Shown here: positions 44,289 to 53,067 of the stretch, one piece after another
How the letters are laid out: every line of letters begins with the position of its first letter
Numbering within the stretch: position 1 is the stretch's first letter
From: JACVRW01 sp963728155
GTDB lineage: Bacteria > Actinomycetota > Thermoleophilia > Solirubrobacterales > Thermoleophilaceae
DNA length: 64,000 nucleotides
Reading direction: 5' to 3'
Assembly: GCA_963728155.1 (NCBI GenBank)
Contig: CAVSJF010000026.1
Span: 217,136-281,135 of the forward strand
The notes under the pieces: generated by a model
The model's input: the letters and a program-made list of their open reading frames with translations, nothing else
What the model was told of the DNA's origin: nothing
Databases searched by the model: none
Program-made: the position numbers and the translations under genes

Positions 44289-45164
44289 ATGATCCGGATG
44301 GCCGAAGAGAAGGACGGATGGAACTTCGACGAGGGCGCCGAGATCGCGCCGGGTCGTTCGGTGCTCAAGACGCTGGGCGGCGGCAGCCGCTACGAGGTGC
44401 TCCTGGTGTGGGACGACCGGCTGTTCGCCATCACCGTGGCCAAGGTGCTGCGCCCCGAGTTCGTGGAGGACGGGCGTGCGCTGGGTGAGCTGGCGGAGGA
44501 GGCCGACGCCCTGGCGCAGCTGGCCCACCCGGTGCTCGTGCGTGGCTTCGACGCCGTGCTCGACGGCCCCCACCCGCACGTCCTGATCGAGCACCTCGAA
44601 GGGCCGACGCTGCGCCGCCTTCTGCGCCGGGGTGGAGCGCTTCCCATGGAGCAGCTGCTTCCGCTGGCCGCGCACGTGGCGGCCGCTCTGCACTACATGA
44701 GCGAGGAGGGCTGGGTCCACCTCGACGTGAAGCCGGACAACATCGTGATGGGTGTGCCACCACGGCTGATCGACCTGAGCATCGCCCGGCCGGCCGAACG
44801 GGCGGCATCGATCAGCCGGCCGATCGGCACCGACCCCTACATGGCCCCCGAGCAGTGCGATCCCGTCGGCCATCCCGGCGCGATCGGCCCGCCCGCCGAC
44901 GTGTGGGGCCTGGGCGCGACCCTCCATCACGCGGTGAGCGGACAACGCCCCTTCCCGCGCGACAGCGACCTGCGCTTCCCCCAGCTCGAGCAGCCGCCCC
45001 TGGAGCTGCCCGATTCGGTGCCGCCGGCTCTGCGCGAGCTGATCGCCGCGACGCTGGCGTTCGATCCCGCGGCGCGGCCCGCCGCGGCCGAGGTAGCGCT
45101 GGGCCTGCAGCCGCTGGTGGCGGCTCTGCCCCGCAAGATGTCGCTTTCGCGCCGCGGCGCGTGA
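44289..45164 (+). CDS. Serine/threonine protein kinase, atypical
   Basis: 291 aa, soluble, kinase domain only. The ATP Lys lies in AITVAKVLRP, the catalytic loop is VHLDVKPDN (HLD instead of HRD), and the metal-binding motif is LIDLSIAR, with D-L-S instead of D-F-G. The APE motif is present (YMAPEQC) and DVWGLGATLHHAV follows. The catalytic Asp, Asn and both metal ligands are there, so activity is plausible. No transmembrane or PASTA domain. An RBS (GGGGAGG) precedes ATG 44289. It is divergent from the sigma factor and may phosphorylate it or the next gene's product. Confidence 0.87.
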   Translation: MIRMAEEKDGWNFDEGAEIAPGRSVLKTLGGGSRYEVLLVWDDRLFAITVAKVLRPEFVEDGRALGELAEEADALAQLAHPVLVRGFDAVLDGPHPHVLIEHLEGPTLRRLLRRGGALPMEQLLPLAAHVAAALHYMSEEGWVHLDVKPDNIVMGVPPRLIDLSIARPAERAASISRPIGTDPYMAPEQCDPVGHPGAIGPPADVWGLGATLHHAVSGQRPFPRDSDLRFPQLEQPPLELPDSVPPALRELIAATLAFDPAARPAAAEVALGLQPLVAALPRKMSLSRRGA

Positions 45165-45218
45165 GTTTCTCCGAGCGCGCGTGTTCTGAGAGGGCAAGCC
45201 CACGACGGAGGATCTGAC

Positions 45219-45768
45219 ATGCGAGACCGTGCCGCACCTTCCCTGTACCTGACGTTGGCCGATCAGGGCCCCGAGTCCGAGGGCCCGCAGCTCTCGCGAC
45301 CGCGCCAGGCCTTCATGGCGCTTTGCGCTGTGCTGATCCTCGCGGCCACCCCATTGTTCTGGTCCGGCACCGCCCAGGCGGGCGACAGCGGCCCGCAGGC
45401 GCTGACCACCTCGTCGGGCCCGGGCAAGGACGGCCACGGCGGCGGCGATGACGACAATTCGGGCCCCGGCGGCGGCCACGGCGGAGACGACGACGATGAC
45501 GACGCCGACACGCGCAACACCGACGCCGACACGCGTAATACCGACGCCGACACCACGACCAAGGGCACCGATACCGGGACGAACGGCACGGGCACACGCG
45601 ACACCGACGACACCGGCACGCGCGGCCAGACCCGCACCGGCCGCGACCGGGCGACCGGTCACGATACCCGCGCTCCGAACACCGACCGCGGCGGCCTCGA
45701 CACGGGCAACGTCCACCCGCGGCGAGACCGATCGCGGCGACCACACCGGCAAGACCGAGCGCCACTAG
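45219..45768 (+). CDS. Exported Thr/Asp-rich low-complexity protein
   Basis: About 182 aa after correction. The N-terminus is a 30-residue cytoplasmic segment (SLYLTLADQGPESEGPQL), then a signal/anchor AFMALCAVLILAATPLFWSG ending in AQA. The rest is repetitive: acidic Gly/Asp runs followed by units such as DADTRNTDADTRNTD and GTDTGTNGTGTRDTDD. A +1 break near 45716 shifts the frame; in the correct frame the repeat character continues (TRGETDRGDHTGKTERH) to TAG 45768, whereas the raw frame runs to 45812 with Arg-rich junk. It probably forms a wall or surface component. It is downstream of the kinase in the same direction. Confidence 0.65.
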
Positions 45769-45814
45769 CCGCAAGGAGACCGAGCAGACGGACAAGCCGG
45801 GTGGGTTACTGAGG

Positions 45815-45820
45815 TAGCCT
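45815..45820 (+). promoter_or_regulatory. Putative -10 box (TAGCCT), beta-oxidation gene
   Basis: 7 nt before TTG 45828 and 13 nt before GTG 45834. Confidence 0.35.
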
Positions 45821-45827
45821 GCTCGGC

Positions 45828-46700
45828 TTGTTCGTGTTCAAGGCCGCAGTGGTGGGCGCCGGCACCATGGGTGGGGAGATCGCGCAAGTGATCGCCTCGG
45901 CCGGGATCCCGGTCGTCCTCAAGGACGTCAAGCAGGAGTTCGTGGATGTGGGCTTGGCCAAGGCCCGCGACGTCACCGAAGCTCAGCTCGCTGCGCTGGT
46001 GGCCAAGGGCAAGTTCTCCGAGGAGGACTCCCAGCGCCAGCTGGAGGAGATCCTCGGCCGCATCACCGGCGCCACCGGCTACGAGCAGTTCGGTGACGTC
46101 GACTTCGTGATCGAGGCCGTGCCCGAGCGGATGGAGATCAAGCAGGCCGTTTTCTCTGAGCTCGACGTGGCCACCCCCGGTCACGCGATTCTGGCGTCGA
46201 ACACGTCGTCGCTGTCGGTTACCGAGATGGGCGAGGCCACCACTCGCCCGGACAAGGTCTGCGGCTTTCACTTCTTCTATCCCGCGTCGATGATGCGCCT
46301 GATCGAGGTGATCGAGGGCGACGAGACCGCCGAGGAGACCGTGCAGATCGCGGCCAACTTCGCTCAGGCGATCCGCAAGACGGCGATCCGCTGCGGCGAG
46401 GTCCCTGGCTTCGTCGTCAACCGCATCCTCAATTCGGCGGTGTCCGAGGTGTGGCGCGTCGCCGAGGAGGAGGGGCTCGACATCAAGGAGGTCGACAAGG
46501 TCGTCCAGGAATCCGGGACCGTGCCGATGGGACCGTTCTTTCTCACCGACCTGCTCGGCCTGGACACCGTCCTTCACGTGGCCGAGTACCTCAAGTCCTC
46601 CTACGGAGACCGCTTCTTCGTCTCCGCTCAGATGAGGGACCTGGTCCAGGCGGGCAACCTGGGCCAGAAGACCGGCAAGGGCTTCTATGAGCACGGCTAG
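45828..46700 (+). CDS. 3-hydroxyacyl-CoA dehydrogenase
   Basis: 290 aa. The NAD-binding motif AAVVGAGTMGGEIAQVIASAG is at the N-terminus; the catalytic region carries ILASNTSSLSVTEM and GFHFFYPASMMRLIEVI (catalytic His), and the C-terminal domain starts VPGFVVNRILNSAV. It oxidises 3-hydroxyacyl-CoA to 3-ketoacyl-CoA. TTG 45828 or GTG 45834 is the start. The gene overlaps the next by 14 nt. Removing the T in GGCTAGC near 46698 would fuse both into one reading frame, so this may be the first half of a longer bifunctional protein. Confidence 0.9.
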   Translation: MFVFKAAVVGAGTMGGEIAQVIASAGIPVVLKDVKQEFVDVGLAKARDVTEAQLAALVAKGKFSEEDSQRQLEEILGRITGATGYEQFGDVDFVIEAVPERMEIKQAVFSELDVATPGHAILASNTSSLSVTEMGEATTRPDKVCGFHFFYPASMMRLIEVIEGDETAEETVQIAANFAQAIRKTAIRCGEVPGFVVNRILNSAVSEVWRVAEEEGLDIKEVDKVVQESGTVPMGPFFLTDLLGLDTVLHVAEYLKSSYGDRFFVSAQMRDLVQAGNLGQKTGKGFYEHG

Positions 46701-47787
46701 CGGCGCCGCCGGCCACATGCTGGTCGAGCGCATGGGCCTCAAGACCCTGGTCGAGTCCTGCCTCGTGCTCGAGGAAGGGGTTGCCTCGGCCAAGGACATC
46801 GAGATCGGGATGATGATGGGAGCGGGCATCCTGCCCGGGCCGTTCACCCGGGCCGACGACGCCGGCCTCGACTCGGCGCTGGAGCAGCTGGAGCGGGCGC
46901 ACTCCGAGTGGGGCGCCTCCTACGAGCCCCCCACCATCCTGCGGCGCATGGTGGCGCAGGGTCGCCTGGGCAAGAAATCGGGCCAGGGCTTCTTCGCCTA
47001 CCCGCAACCCGACGCCGGCGAGCAGCGCGAGACGGTCCTGCTCGAGACGCGCGACGACATCGCGATCGCGTGGCTGAACCGGCCCCCGGCCAATCCCCTC
47101 TCTCCCCAGGCGATCCGCGACCTCATCTCCCTGTGGGAGGAGGTCGACGGCTCCGTCCGCGCGCTGGTGATCGCCTCGTCGAACATCTTCACGTTCTGCG
47201 CCGGCGCTGACATCAAGGAGTTCACAAAGATGACCCCCGACGCCGAGGGCGCGGAGCTGGTGGAGTCGGCCCACCGCTTCATGCGCGCGATGGAGGCGTC
47301 CTCGACGGTCACCATCGCCGCCGTCAACTCCATCGCGTTCGGGGGCGGCTGCGAGCTGGCGATGGCCTGCGACCTGCGGATCGCCGCCGATTCGGCCAGC
47401 TTCGGCCAGCCCGAGATCAACCTCGGGATCATTCCCGGCTTCGGCGGCACGCAGCGCCTGCCGCGGCTGGTGGGCGAGGCCAAGGCGCTCGAGATGAACC
47501 TCTCGGGCGACCCGATCGACGCCTACGAGGCCCACCGCGTGGGCCTGGCCAACCAGGTGGTGCCCGACCACGAGCTGTTCGACACCGCGCTCGCCTGGGC
47601 GCGACAGATGGCGGACAAGGCGCCGATCGCGATCGAGGAGATCAAGAAGCGCTCGGCCCACGCAGACCTGGACCAGGGCCTGGCCTCGGAGGCCGAGGGC
47701 TTTGCCCGCGCTTTCGGGTCCGAGGACGCCAAGGAGGGCATCGGCGCCTTCCTCAGCAAGCGCCGGGCGAGGTTCCAGGGGCGCTAG
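46687..47787 (+). CDS. Enoyl-CoA hydratase with N-terminal 3-hydroxyacyl-CoA dehydrogenase C-terminal domain
   Basis: 366 aa. Residues 1-110 resemble a second 3-hydroxyacyl-CoA dehydrogenase C-terminal domain (LVESCLVLEEGVASAKDIEIG, then LGKKSGQGFFAYP). Residues 118 to the end are a crotonase: FTFCAGADIKEFTKM forms one oxyanion element and NSIAFGGGCELAMACDLRIAA plus FGQPEINLGIIPGFGGTQRL the other, with the catalytic Glu in PEINLG. The domain order dehydrogenase-C/hydratase matches the C-terminal part of FadN-like multifunctional proteins. Confidence 0.88.
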   Translation: MSTASGAAGHMLVERMGLKTLVESCLVLEEGVASAKDIEIGMMMGAGILPGPFTRADDAGLDSALEQLERAHSEWGASYEPPTILRRMVAQGRLGKKSGQGFFAYPQPDAGEQRETVLLETRDDIAIAWLNRPPANPLSPQAIRDLISLWEEVDGSVRALVIASSNIFTFCAGADIKEFTKMTPDAEGAELVESAHRFMRAMEASSTVTIAAVNSIAFGGGCELAMACDLRIAADSASFGQPEINLGIIPGFGGTQRLPRLVGEAKALEMNLSGDPIDAYEAHRVGLANQVVPDHELFDTALAWARQMADKAPIAIEEIKKRSAHADLDQGLASEAEGFARAFGSEDAKEGIGAFLSKRRARFQGR

Positions 47788-47797
47788 CCCCGCCCAC

Positions 47798-47803
47798 TAA
47801 CCT
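47798..47803 (+). promoter_or_regulatory. Putative -10 box (TAACCT), leaderless type, sirtuin gene
   Basis: 7 nt before GTG 47811. Confidence 0.5.
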
Positions 47804-47810
47804 GCGGGCG

Positions 47811-48569
47811 GTGGCGTCGCACCCTGTCGTCTCCGCGAAGGCCGAGCAGCTGGCCGCACTGCTGCGCGACTCCGAGCACGCCGTCGTGCTCACCGGCGCG
47901 GGCGTGTCGGTGCCGTCGGGCATCCCCGATTTCCGCACGCCCGGAACCGGGCTGTGGGAGCACGTCGACCCCATGGAGGTGGCGCACATCGACGCCTGGC
48001 GCCGCGATCCCGATCGCTTCTGGAGCTTCTATGGCGATCGCTTCGCCTCGCTGGTCGACAAGCGGCCCAACGATGCTCACCTCGCGCTTGCCGAGCTCGA
48101 GCGGCGGGGTCTGGTGAGCGCGCTCATCACCCAGAACGTCGACCGCCTGCACCGCCTGGCCGGCAGCCAGCGGCTGATCGAGGTGCACGGCTCGATCCAG
48201 TGGAGCGTGTGCCTGGAGTGCGGGGCCAAGCTGGAGATCGACCAGGTGATCGAGCTGCTCGGCTCCGGCGCGCCCGAGTGTCCCGCCTGTGTGGCTCCGC
48301 TGAAGCCGGACGTGGTGCTCTTCGGCGAGCTGCTGCCCGAGGCGGCGCTGGCCGAGGCCCAGGCCCTGGCCTTCGACGCCGACCTGATGGTGTGCGTGGG
48401 GTCTTCGCTCGAGGTCTACCCGGTGGCCGGCCTGCCGGCGATCACCCGAGGCGGTGGCGGAAGGCTGGCGCTCATCACCCAGGGCCCCACTCCCTACGAC
48501 TCCGATGCCGAGGTCAAGCTGGACGGCGACGTGGTGGAGGAGCTCCGCGCGGTGCTGGCGGCGCTCTGA
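47811..48569 (+). CDS. cobB: NAD-dependent protein deacylase (sirtuin)
   Basis: 252 aa. NAD site VVLTGAGVSVPSGIPDFRT, ALITQNVDRLHRLAG, catalytic His in EVHGSIQWSVC, and a four-Cys zinc site (VCLECG and CPACV). VCVGSSLEVYPVAGLP contacts NAD. It removes acyl groups from Lys side chains, for example on acyl-CoA synthetases. The start is GTG 47811. One base separates it from the next gene, so they are probably co-transcribed. Confidence 0.93.
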   Translation: MASHPVVSAKAEQLAALLRDSEHAVVLTGAGVSVPSGIPDFRTPGTGLWEHVDPMEVAHIDAWRRDPDRFWSFYGDRFASLVDKRPNDAHLALAELERRGLVSALITQNVDRLHRLAGSQRLIEVHGSIQWSVCLECGAKLEIDQVIELLGSGAPECPACVAPLKPDVVLFGELLPEAALAEAQALAFDADLMVCVGSSLEVYPVAGLPAITRGGGGRLALITQGPTPYDSDAEVKLDGDVVEELRAVLAAL

Positions 48570-48570
48570 G

Positions 48571-49818
48571 GTGAACCGTTCGGTAGCGGCCGTGATCTTC
48601 GGTCTGATCGCGGCGCTCGGGGCGGTCGGGCTTCTCACCGGCAAGGGTGAGCAGGCGCCCGCGAAGCCGCGCGGCCAGGCTCCCGCGCCCGAGGTGTCGG
48701 TGGAGCGGGTCGCGCGCCGGGTCGAGCGCATCCGCGAGCTCGACTTCGAGCGGCTGCCGCGGGTGAGCCGGGTATCCGCCGATCAGGCGCGTGCCGCCTC
48801 GCTGACCGAGTACGACCGCTACGTACCGCGCACCCAGCAGGAGGCGGGCGAGCGCCTGCTCAAGCTACTCGGGCTGCTGCCGGCCGACGCGAGCCTGCGC
48901 GAAACCCTGGCCCAGGCGACGGCGAGCGAGGTCGGCGGCTACTACGTTCCGCGCACGGGCACGCTCGCCCTGGTGCGAGGCGCCGGGCTCGACGGAGTCT
49001 TGGCTGAGGTCGCCCTGGCGCACGAGCTGGTGCACGCTCTCGAGGACCAGCGCTTCGGCCTCGAGCCGGGTGGCGGGGAGCTGTGGCGCGATCGCGCCAC
49101 GGCAAGGTCCGGCCTGACCGAAGGCACGGCCACGCTGGTCATGGTCGACTACCTGGCCCAGGTCCAGGGCGTGGGCGACGAGCTGACGCCCGCCCTGCGT
49201 GAGCGGGTGCTGGATCAGATCGGCAACCTGGCGATACCGGCCGGGGGAGGGCTGCCGCGCTACGTCCGCGAGAGCCTGGTGTTCCCCTACGCAGCGGGGG
49301 CGAGGCTCGTGAACCGGATCCAGAGCGAGGGCGGCTGGGCCGCGGTCGACGAGGCATATGGCAAGCGGCCGGTGCTCTCGAGCGAGCAGCTGATGCATCC
49401 GGAGAAGTATTCGAGCGGAGAGCGGCCGGCGATCGTGCGCCTGCCCGGCCTCGACGGCCTGCTGCCCGACGGGGCGCGCCGCCTCACGCGGGGAGATCTC
49501 GGCGAGTTCGACACCGAGCAGTTCCTGCGCGACGGCAATGGCCGCGAGCGCTCCGAGCGCGCCGCGGCGGGTTGGGGCGGGAGCGCGTTCGAGCTGTGGG
49601 GGCTGCCGGAGGGCGGCGAGGTGCTGGTGGCGGTTTGGGAGTGGGACACGCAGCGCGACGCCGAGGAGTTTCGGGCGGCGGCCTCGCGGCGGCTGCGAGA
49701 TCTTGAGGCGGAGGGAGCAATAGAGGTTGGCCCGCCACGCCGCACGGTGATGGTGCTGGCGCCGCAGCGGGCGCTGGCCGAGCGCGTCGCCGCGGTCGCT
49801 CAGGCGCCCAGGCGGTGA
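48571..49818 (+). CDS. HELVH-motif secreted protein, putative metallopeptidase
   Basis: 415 aa. A signal-anchor (VAAVIFGLIAALGAVGLL) leads into a helical region. EVALAHELVHALEDQRFGL near residue 150 has the HExxH zinc signature, and a downstream SGLTEGTATLVMVDYLAQ could provide the third ligand (Glu). YVRESLVFPYAAGARLVNRI follows. The fold resembles minigluzincin-like peptidases of actinobacteria. Substrate unknown. Its end overlaps the convergent gene by 19 nt. Confidence 0.72.
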   Translation: MNRSVAAVIFGLIAALGAVGLLTGKGEQAPAKPRGQAPAPEVSVERVARRVERIRELDFERLPRVSRVSADQARAASLTEYDRYVPRTQQEAGERLLKLLGLLPADASLRETLAQATASEVGGYYVPRTGTLALVRGAGLDGVLAEVALAHELVHALEDQRFGLEPGGGELWRDRATARSGLTEGTATLVMVDYLAQVQGVGDELTPALRERVLDQIGNLAIPAGGGLPRYVRESLVFPYAAGARLVNRIQSEGGWAAVDEAYGKRPVLSSEQLMHPEKYSSGERPAIVRLPGLDGLLPDGARRLTRGDLGEFDTEQFLRDGNGRERSERAAAGWGGSAFELWGLPEGGEVLVAVWEWDTQRDAEEFRAAASRRLRDLEAEGAIEVGPPRRTVMVLAPQRALAERVAAVAQAPRR

Positions 49819-50624
49819 CGGCGCAGCGCGCCCTCCATGGCCTGGACCGCCGGCTCGACGTCCTCGCCTCGAACCTCACCCTTGATAGCTGCAGTAGCCG
49901 CCTCGCTCACCGCCCCACGCCATTCGGAGAGCCCAGAAGCCGGCAGCTCGGCCAGCAGCGCCTCCAAAGCGATCCGCGCCTGCAGCGCGGCTTCGCGGAA
50001 TCGACCGGCCTCGAGATCGCTGCGAGCCCGCAGCACCAGCTCCTCCGCCACCAACGGCCGCTCCCGTCCTCCCAGCAGCGCGGCGAAGCGCTCCTCGGGC
50101 GCCTCCATCGAGCGCCTCACCCGGCGGGCACCGGCGCGCGGCAGCTCGAACGCGTCGCGGAAGCGCCCCTCGGCCACGGCCTCGCCGCGCCCGTATCCGA
50201 TGCGCGCCACGAGCGCCCGCTCGCCCGACACGTCGGCCGAGTAGGGATCGGCGGCCGCGGCGCGCTGGGCTCGCAGGGCCCGGTTGAGGACCCGGACCGC
50301 CGAGCCGAGCTCGATGTCCGCCGCATCCTCGTCGTCTCGCAGTCGCGCCAGCCACGAGCCCGCCAGGTCCGCCGAGGCAAACGGCTCGGGGCGCACCACC
50401 GTCGCGCGCGCCGTGGGCACCGGCTCGGGCTCGGCGCTCTCCACAGTTCGCGCACGGCGGCCGCGCAGGCGGTGCCGTTCCGGCGCGCCCAGCGTGCTGA
50501 GCACCAGCACGGCCTCCGCCGGGCCGCCGGCCTCGGCGCGCGTCAGGTAGCGGCCGTCGGGTGGCCCGAGCAGAAAGCCGAACTCGAGCTGAACGAAGCC
50601 GAAGGGCGCGTCGTGAGCCGTGCG
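49800..50624 (-). CDS. Hypothetical protein, start codon unclear
   Basis: About 270 aa. The coding frame is convincing back to RTAHDAPFGFVQLEFGFLLG, just downstream of the lytic enzyme's stop, but it contains no ATG, GTG or TTG before GTG 50510, which would remove a well-patterned N-terminal strand pair. The start may be altered by a sequence error or use a rare codon. The C-terminal half is helical with several Arg/Glu-rich amphipathic helices (SDLEAGRFREAALQARIALEALL resembles a TPR-like pair). I do not recognise a family. Confidence 0.55.
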   Translation of the reverse strand, partial: RTAHDAPFGFVQLEFGFLLGPPDGRYLTRAEAGGPAEAVLVLSTLGAPERHRLRGRRARTVESAEPEPVPTARATVVRPEPFASADLAGSWLARLRDDEDAADIELGSAVRVLNRALRAQRAAAADPYSADVSGERALVARIGYGRGEAVAEGRFRDAFELPRAGARRVRRSMEAPEERFAALLGGRERPLVAEELVLRARSDLEAGRFREAALQARIALEALLAELPASGLSEWRGAVSEAATAAIKGEVRGEDVEPAVQAMEGALRRHRLGA

Positions 50625-50625
50625 C

Positions 50626-53067
50626 CTACTCGCCCGAGTGGGCCTTGCTGGCCCGCTTGTCGGCGGGCAGCGCGTACTTGGAGGGCTTGGTCGGCACGAC
50701 CGGGTTCTCGATCTCACCCAGGCGGTCGAGCAGATCCGACCACTGGCCCGGCTTGAGCACCGCCAGCGCGGCCTTGCCGAGCTTACGGTTGGTGCCGAAC
50801 ATCGGCTGGAAGCCGACGTGGATGTGGTCGTTGTGGTCAGACATGGCGAGCGTCGCGCCACCGATCTCGAGCAGGGAGATGATCTGCGCGGGTGCCATCG
50901 TGCCCTGCAGCAGCATCAGCCTGCGGACCGACTGATCGGTCACGCCGCCGGCCTCCTGGTGGCCGAGGATGGGGATGCCGTTGATCTTGGCGATGTCGAC
51001 CGCGTTGCCCGAGGAGTGGTGGGACACGTTGCCCGACTTCGTCAGGTAGCTGTGGCCGCACTTCAGGCTGGTCACGCTCGGGCGCAGCCCCGACTCGGCC
51101 AGGTAGGCCAGCGTGGCCAGCACGCGGCGGTCGATCTGACCGGAGCGGATGTCGTCGCGTCCGCACTCGTAGAGCTCGATGCGCTCGTCGGCCAGCACCC
51201 GCCGCTCGAGCTGCGGCTTGGGCAGGAGCAGGATCTGGCCGATCGACATGCCCTCGACGTCGTCACCGTGCAGCACGTTCTTGCCCGAGGCCCGGTAGAT
51301 CGCGGTGGCCTCGAGCAGCTTCCATCCGTCGAGGATCGGCTTGGGGTCGATCTTCGGTGCGCCCTTGCCCGCCGGGCGAATCGCAAAGTCGACGTGCGGT
51401 GCGCGACCCGGATCGGTCCGGCCGATGCGGCCGATGATGGTGCCGCCGATCACCCGTGAGCCAACCTTGAGGCGACGCAGCGTGACCTTGTCGGGGTCGA
51501 GGCCGAACGGGCGCGAGAAGTAGTTCCTGTAGACCTCGTAGCTGCCGTTCTTGCGCGCCTTGCGATCGAGGATCTGCTCGAGGCCGCCGGCGTCGCGCGC
51601 GCCCTCCATCTCGGGGTGGGCGAACAGGCGCTGCTTCACGGGCGCCGTGGCGCCCGGAGAGTCCTCGGACTCGGGCTCGGTGCTCGGCTCGGCGGGCTCG
51701 GTGTCGGACGCCTCGGGCTGGCGGCCCGCGGAGGCGGGAGCCGACGGCTCGGGAAGGTCCGCGTCGTCATCGCCGTTGGCCTTGACCGCACGCGCCGCCG
51801 TCGCCGGGTCCTCGGCGTCGTGCTTGGGCACCGGGTAGTGGCGCACGACCGACCCCAGGCCCGAATAGGTGTAGCGGTTGCCGTACACGTCCTGCAGCAC
51901 CACGTAGCGGCCCATCTCGCGGCTCTTGCCGACGGCCTTGATCTCTCCGTCGTTCACGGCCACGACCGGGGCGCCCTCGTCGGCGAAGATGTCGACGGAG
52001 CGGCGGTCATCGGCCGACTCGATCACGTTGGCGGCGTTCTCGCCTTGCTTGACGCGCTTGAGCAGCTGCTGCTCGGCCAGGTCGTCGGCGTAGCGAGCGC
52101 GGGCGTAGACCGGGAAGCGGCCCTCGGTGAGACCGGTCAGCGAGCCGATCAGGTCGGCGGGCACGCCGGCGATGAGCCGGGCGCGGAGCAGGACCGAGTC
52201 GACGTACCAATCGGCGTGGTTGTAGGCCCAGATCGCGGCGCGCACGTCGTTCTCGTAGTTGGCCGCCTTGAGGTAGCGGGCCGCCGCGAATATGGCGTCG
52301 ACCGGGTTGTAGGGATCCTTGCGGCCGTCCTTGTTGGCGTCGGTCCCGTAGGCCTCCCAGGTGGCGGGCATGAACTGCATCCAGCCCAGGGCGCCGGCGC
52401 TGGAGACGTTGAGGTTGCGCCCGTAGTCGGTCTCGATCTCGTTGATCGCCGCGAGGATCTCCCAGCGGATCCCGTACTCGATCCCGGCCGCCTGGTAGAT
52501 CGGCAGCAGAAAGGGCGGTACGCGGAACTTGCGGATGATGAAGTTGGGCACGCCGGCCGCCGACGACGGTCCGGGGAGCGCCTCGACGAACCCGGGATTG
52601 TCCGGAGTGGGGGTGCCGTCGGAGTTGCGCAGCTCGGCGCGGCTGCCGCCGTCGCGATCCTTCTTGCGCCGGGCCTTGCGGTCACCCTCATGTTCGGGTT
52701 CAGCCTTCGGATCGGCGGCCAGCTCCTTGGCCTTGGCGCGCTCACGGCGGATGCGCTCCCCGCTGTTGGTCTGGCCCTGCGCAGCGCCGCCGCCCGCGTT
52801 GGGCGGGCCGGGCTCGGGAGCGGGCGCCGGCTCGGGGGTGGTGGCCGGCGGCTCGGGAGTGGCCTGGGACTGCTGCGGGGATACCGGCTTGCCGGGAAGC
52901 TGGATGTCGTCGACCGAGGTGCCCGGCGGGACGTCGACCTTGACGATCTCGCCGCTGGGGAGCCGGACGTCGACGGTCTGCGCCGAGGCCGTAAAGGTGA
53001 AACCCGTGAATGCGGCCACGGCGAGCAGTGCCGCCGTGAGCAGGATGCTGAGGAGCCGCGTCTTCAT
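50626..53067 (-). CDS. Three-domain cell-wall hydrolase: lytic transglycosylase, M23-like and M15/VanY-like
   Basis: 813 aa. A signal peptide (LLAVAAFTGFTFTASA) is followed by a Pro/Ala linker and a charged coil. Around residues 180-340 lies a lytic transglycosylase domain (EILAAINEIETDYGRN with the catalytic Glu, GALGWMQFMPATWEAYG, YNPVDAIFAAARYLKA). Next is a degenerate M23/LytM-like barrel (GAPVVAVNDGEIKAVG, VVLQDVYGNRYTYSGLG, HVDFAIRP), interrupted by an acidic linker. The C-terminal 230 residues carry SHHSSGNAVDIAKING and SDHNDHIHVGF, the His/Asp pattern of D-Ala-D-Ala-type peptidases. It could cut both glycan and peptide. ATG 53067 is the start. Confidence 0.85.
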   Translation of the reverse strand: MKTRLLSILLTAALLAVAAFTGFTFTASAQTVDVRLPSGEIVKVDVPPGTSVDDIQLPGKPVSPQQSQATPEPPATTPEPAPAPEPGPPNAGGGAAQGQTNSGERIRRERAKAKELAADPKAEPEHEGDRKARRKKDRDGGSRAELRNSDGTPTPDNPGFVEALPGPSSAAGVPNFIIRKFRVPPFLLPIYQAAGIEYGIRWEILAAINEIETDYGRNLNVSSAGALGWMQFMPATWEAYGTDANKDGRKDPYNPVDAIFAAARYLKAANYENDVRAAIWAYNHADWYVDSVLLRARLIAGVPADLIGSLTGLTEGRFPVYARARYADDLAEQQLLKRVKQGENAANVIESADDRRSVDIFADEGAPVVAVNDGEIKAVGKSREMGRYVVLQDVYGNRYTYSGLGSVVRHYPVPKHDAEDPATAARAVKANGDDDADLPEPSAPASAGRQPEASDTEPAEPSTEPESEDSPGATAPVKQRLFAHPEMEGARDAGGLEQILDRKARKNGSYEVYRNYFSRPFGLDPDKVTLRRLKVGSRVIGGTIIGRIGRTDPGRAPHVDFAIRPAGKGAPKIDPKPILDGWKLLEATAIYRASGKNVLHGDDVEGMSIGQILLLPKPQLERRVLADERIELYECGRDDIRSGQIDRRVLATLAYLAESGLRPSVTSLKCGHSYLTKSGNVSHHSSGNAVDIAKINGIPILGHQEAGGVTDQSVRRLMLLQGTMAPAQIISLLEIGGATLAMSDHNDHIHVGFQPMFGTNRKLGKAALAVLKPGQWSDLLDRLGEIENPVVPTKPSKYALPADKRASKAHSGE

